The notes beneath the pieces are model-generated. The model was not told the DNA's origin. It ran no database searches and was given only the letters and a program-made list of their open reading frames with translations. 64,000 nucleotides of DNA from Methylobacterium sp. J-067 (GTDB taxonomy: Bacteria; Pseudomonadota; Alphaproteobacteria; Rhizobiales; Beijerinckiaceae). Positions 63,332 through 64,000 of the stretch are shown here, one piece after another (the first letter of the stretch is position 1; every line of letters begins with the position of its first letter). A program made the translations under genes and the position numbers. Location: positions 310,001 to 374,000 of the forward strand of contig NZ_JAKSXZ010000146.1 in the NCBI RefSeq assembly GCF_022829465.1. Direction: 5' to 3'.

Positions 63332-64000
63332 TCCGCAGGCACCGCGCTGGCGGGAAGGGCACGGCCCTTCGCCTTGGCGGGGGCGCCGACGCGCATCCGC
63401 CGGTCGGTGAGCGAGAGGCCGCCGCCCAACGCCATCACCACGGCGCCGAGCCAGATCAGCAGCACCAGCGGCTTGTAGTAGAGCCGCAGGCCGATGGCGC
63501 CGTCCTTCCCGACCTCGCCGAGGCTCGCGTAGACTTGGCTGGCGCCGATGGTGAGCAGGCCGGACTCGGTCACGGTCATCTGCCGGCTCGGGTAGAAGCG
63601 GCGGCCGGTCTCGACCTTGCCGATCTCGTTGCCCTCGCGGTTGCGGATGGTGAGGAAGGCGCCCGCCTCCTCGTAGTTCGGGCCCTTGCGCGGAGCGACC
63701 GAGTCGAGCGTCGCCACGTAGGGGCCGACCGTGAGCGTGCCTCCGGGATTGAGGCTTGCCAGCCCCTCGCTCGCCCAGCCCTGGGCGGCGATGCCGATCA
63801 CCACCACGCCGACGCCCGCATGGGCGAAGGCTGTGCCCCAGGCCGAGCGCGGCAGGCCGATGGCCCGGCGGGCGATCTCCCCGGCCGCGCGGGTGCGCCG
63901 CGCGCCGTAGCCGCGGGCGCGGCCGACGATCTCCAGCACGGAGCCGATGATCAGGTAGGCGCCGAGCCCGATGCCGACCGGCGCCATCCAGGGCCCACCC
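63328..64000 (-). CDS. ccmF: cytochrome c haem lyase CcmF, C-terminal part (5' end outside window)
   Basis: The last 223 residues of CcmF. The frame is open to the window edge and reads GGPWMAPVGIGLGAYLI as it enters, which is the conserved late-helix region. The periplasmic segment has LDSVAPRKGPNYEEAGAFLT and GRRFYPSRQMTVTESGLLT. The last helix region is LVLLIWLGAVVMALGGGLSL, followed by DRRMRVGAP. CcmF ligates haem to the CxxCH motif of apocytochromes such as the one at 23336. ccmH follows directly. Confidence 0.95.
   Translation of the reverse strand, partial: GGPWMAPVGIGLGAYLIIGSVLEIVGRARGYGARRTRAAGEIARRAIGLPRSAWGTAFAHAGVGVVVIGIAAQGWASEGLASLNPGGTLTVGPYVATLDSVAPRKGPNYEEAGAFLTIRNREGNEIGKVETGRRFYPSRQMTVTESGLLTIGASQVYASLGEVGKDGAIGLRLYYKPLVLLIWLGAVVMALGGGLSLTDRRMRVGAPAKAKGRALPASAVPAE

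Overview
The window is a high-GC chromosomal segment that looks like Methylobacterium or Methylorubrum (Hyphomicrobiales, Alphaproteobacteria). The assignment rests on gene content: ChvI/ChvG with a short HPr kinase and a mannose-type EIIA, an NAD-dependent FdsGBAD formate dehydrogenase, PRC-barrel proteins, a UdgX protein, and a phosphoribulokinase cluster with no RuBisCO beside it. This was judged from the sequence and remembered families, not from a database search. No rRNA, tRNA, CRISPR array, prophage or insertion sequence was recognised. Genes are packed tightly on both strands, with many ATGA/GTGA overlaps and several GTG or TTG starts.

Layout. 1-4.9 kb: truncated udgX, a small secreted protein, an MNT/HEPN toxin-antitoxin pair, and polA. 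4.9-5.6 kb: a small GIY-YIG nuclease gene framed by five copies of a ~32-bp palindromic repeat. 5.6-15.6 kb: quinone oxidoreductase, PfkB-family kinase, Uma2-type protein, a RelE-like toxin with its HTH antitoxin, glutaminase, an ABC exporter, two MFS transporters and a PRC-barrel protein. 15.8-23.7 kb: lipoprotein, second PRC-barrel protein, a tiny membrane peptide, a SWIB-domain protein, SDR, DHA2-type exporter, 2OG-Fe(II) oxygenase, and a sorbosone-dehydrogenase-like protein with a cytochrome c. 23.7-30.5 kb: lepA, a HugZ-like protein, then chvI-chvG-hprK and an EIIA-Man gene.

30.5-36.4 kb: an operon fbp-prk-rpe-eamA, divergent from a CbbR/QscR-like LysR gene and an FAD oxidoreductase. In RuBisCO-free methylotrophs PRK is known to make ribulose bisphosphate as a regulatory signal, so this may be a signalling module rather than a Calvin cycle. 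36.4-39.8 kb: MFS, LysR, a GST remnant carrying an internal deletion, and a PPOX-family protein. 40-44.3 kb: a single-domain receiver, an AI-2E-family permease with a long soluble tail, a LOV histidine kinase-receiver hybrid, and a small basic protein. 44.3-53.8 kb: ketopantoate reductase and a YdiJ-like FAD/Fe-S dehydrogenase, RNase R, DUF983, Nudix, MFS and rpmG.

53.9-61.9 kb: a formate module on the minus strand (fdsG-fdsB-fdsA-fdsD, then an oxalate/formate-type antiporter and a LysR gene). 62.1-64 kb: a GST and the ccmF-ccmH cytochrome c maturation genes, with ccmF running off the window.

Most of the window is ordinary core metabolism. The points most worth a second look are the repeat-framed GIY-YIG gene, the RuBisCO-less PRK cluster with its dyad operator candidate, the PTS-type regulatory locus lacking HPr, the LOV kinase neighbourhood, and the deleted GST gene.
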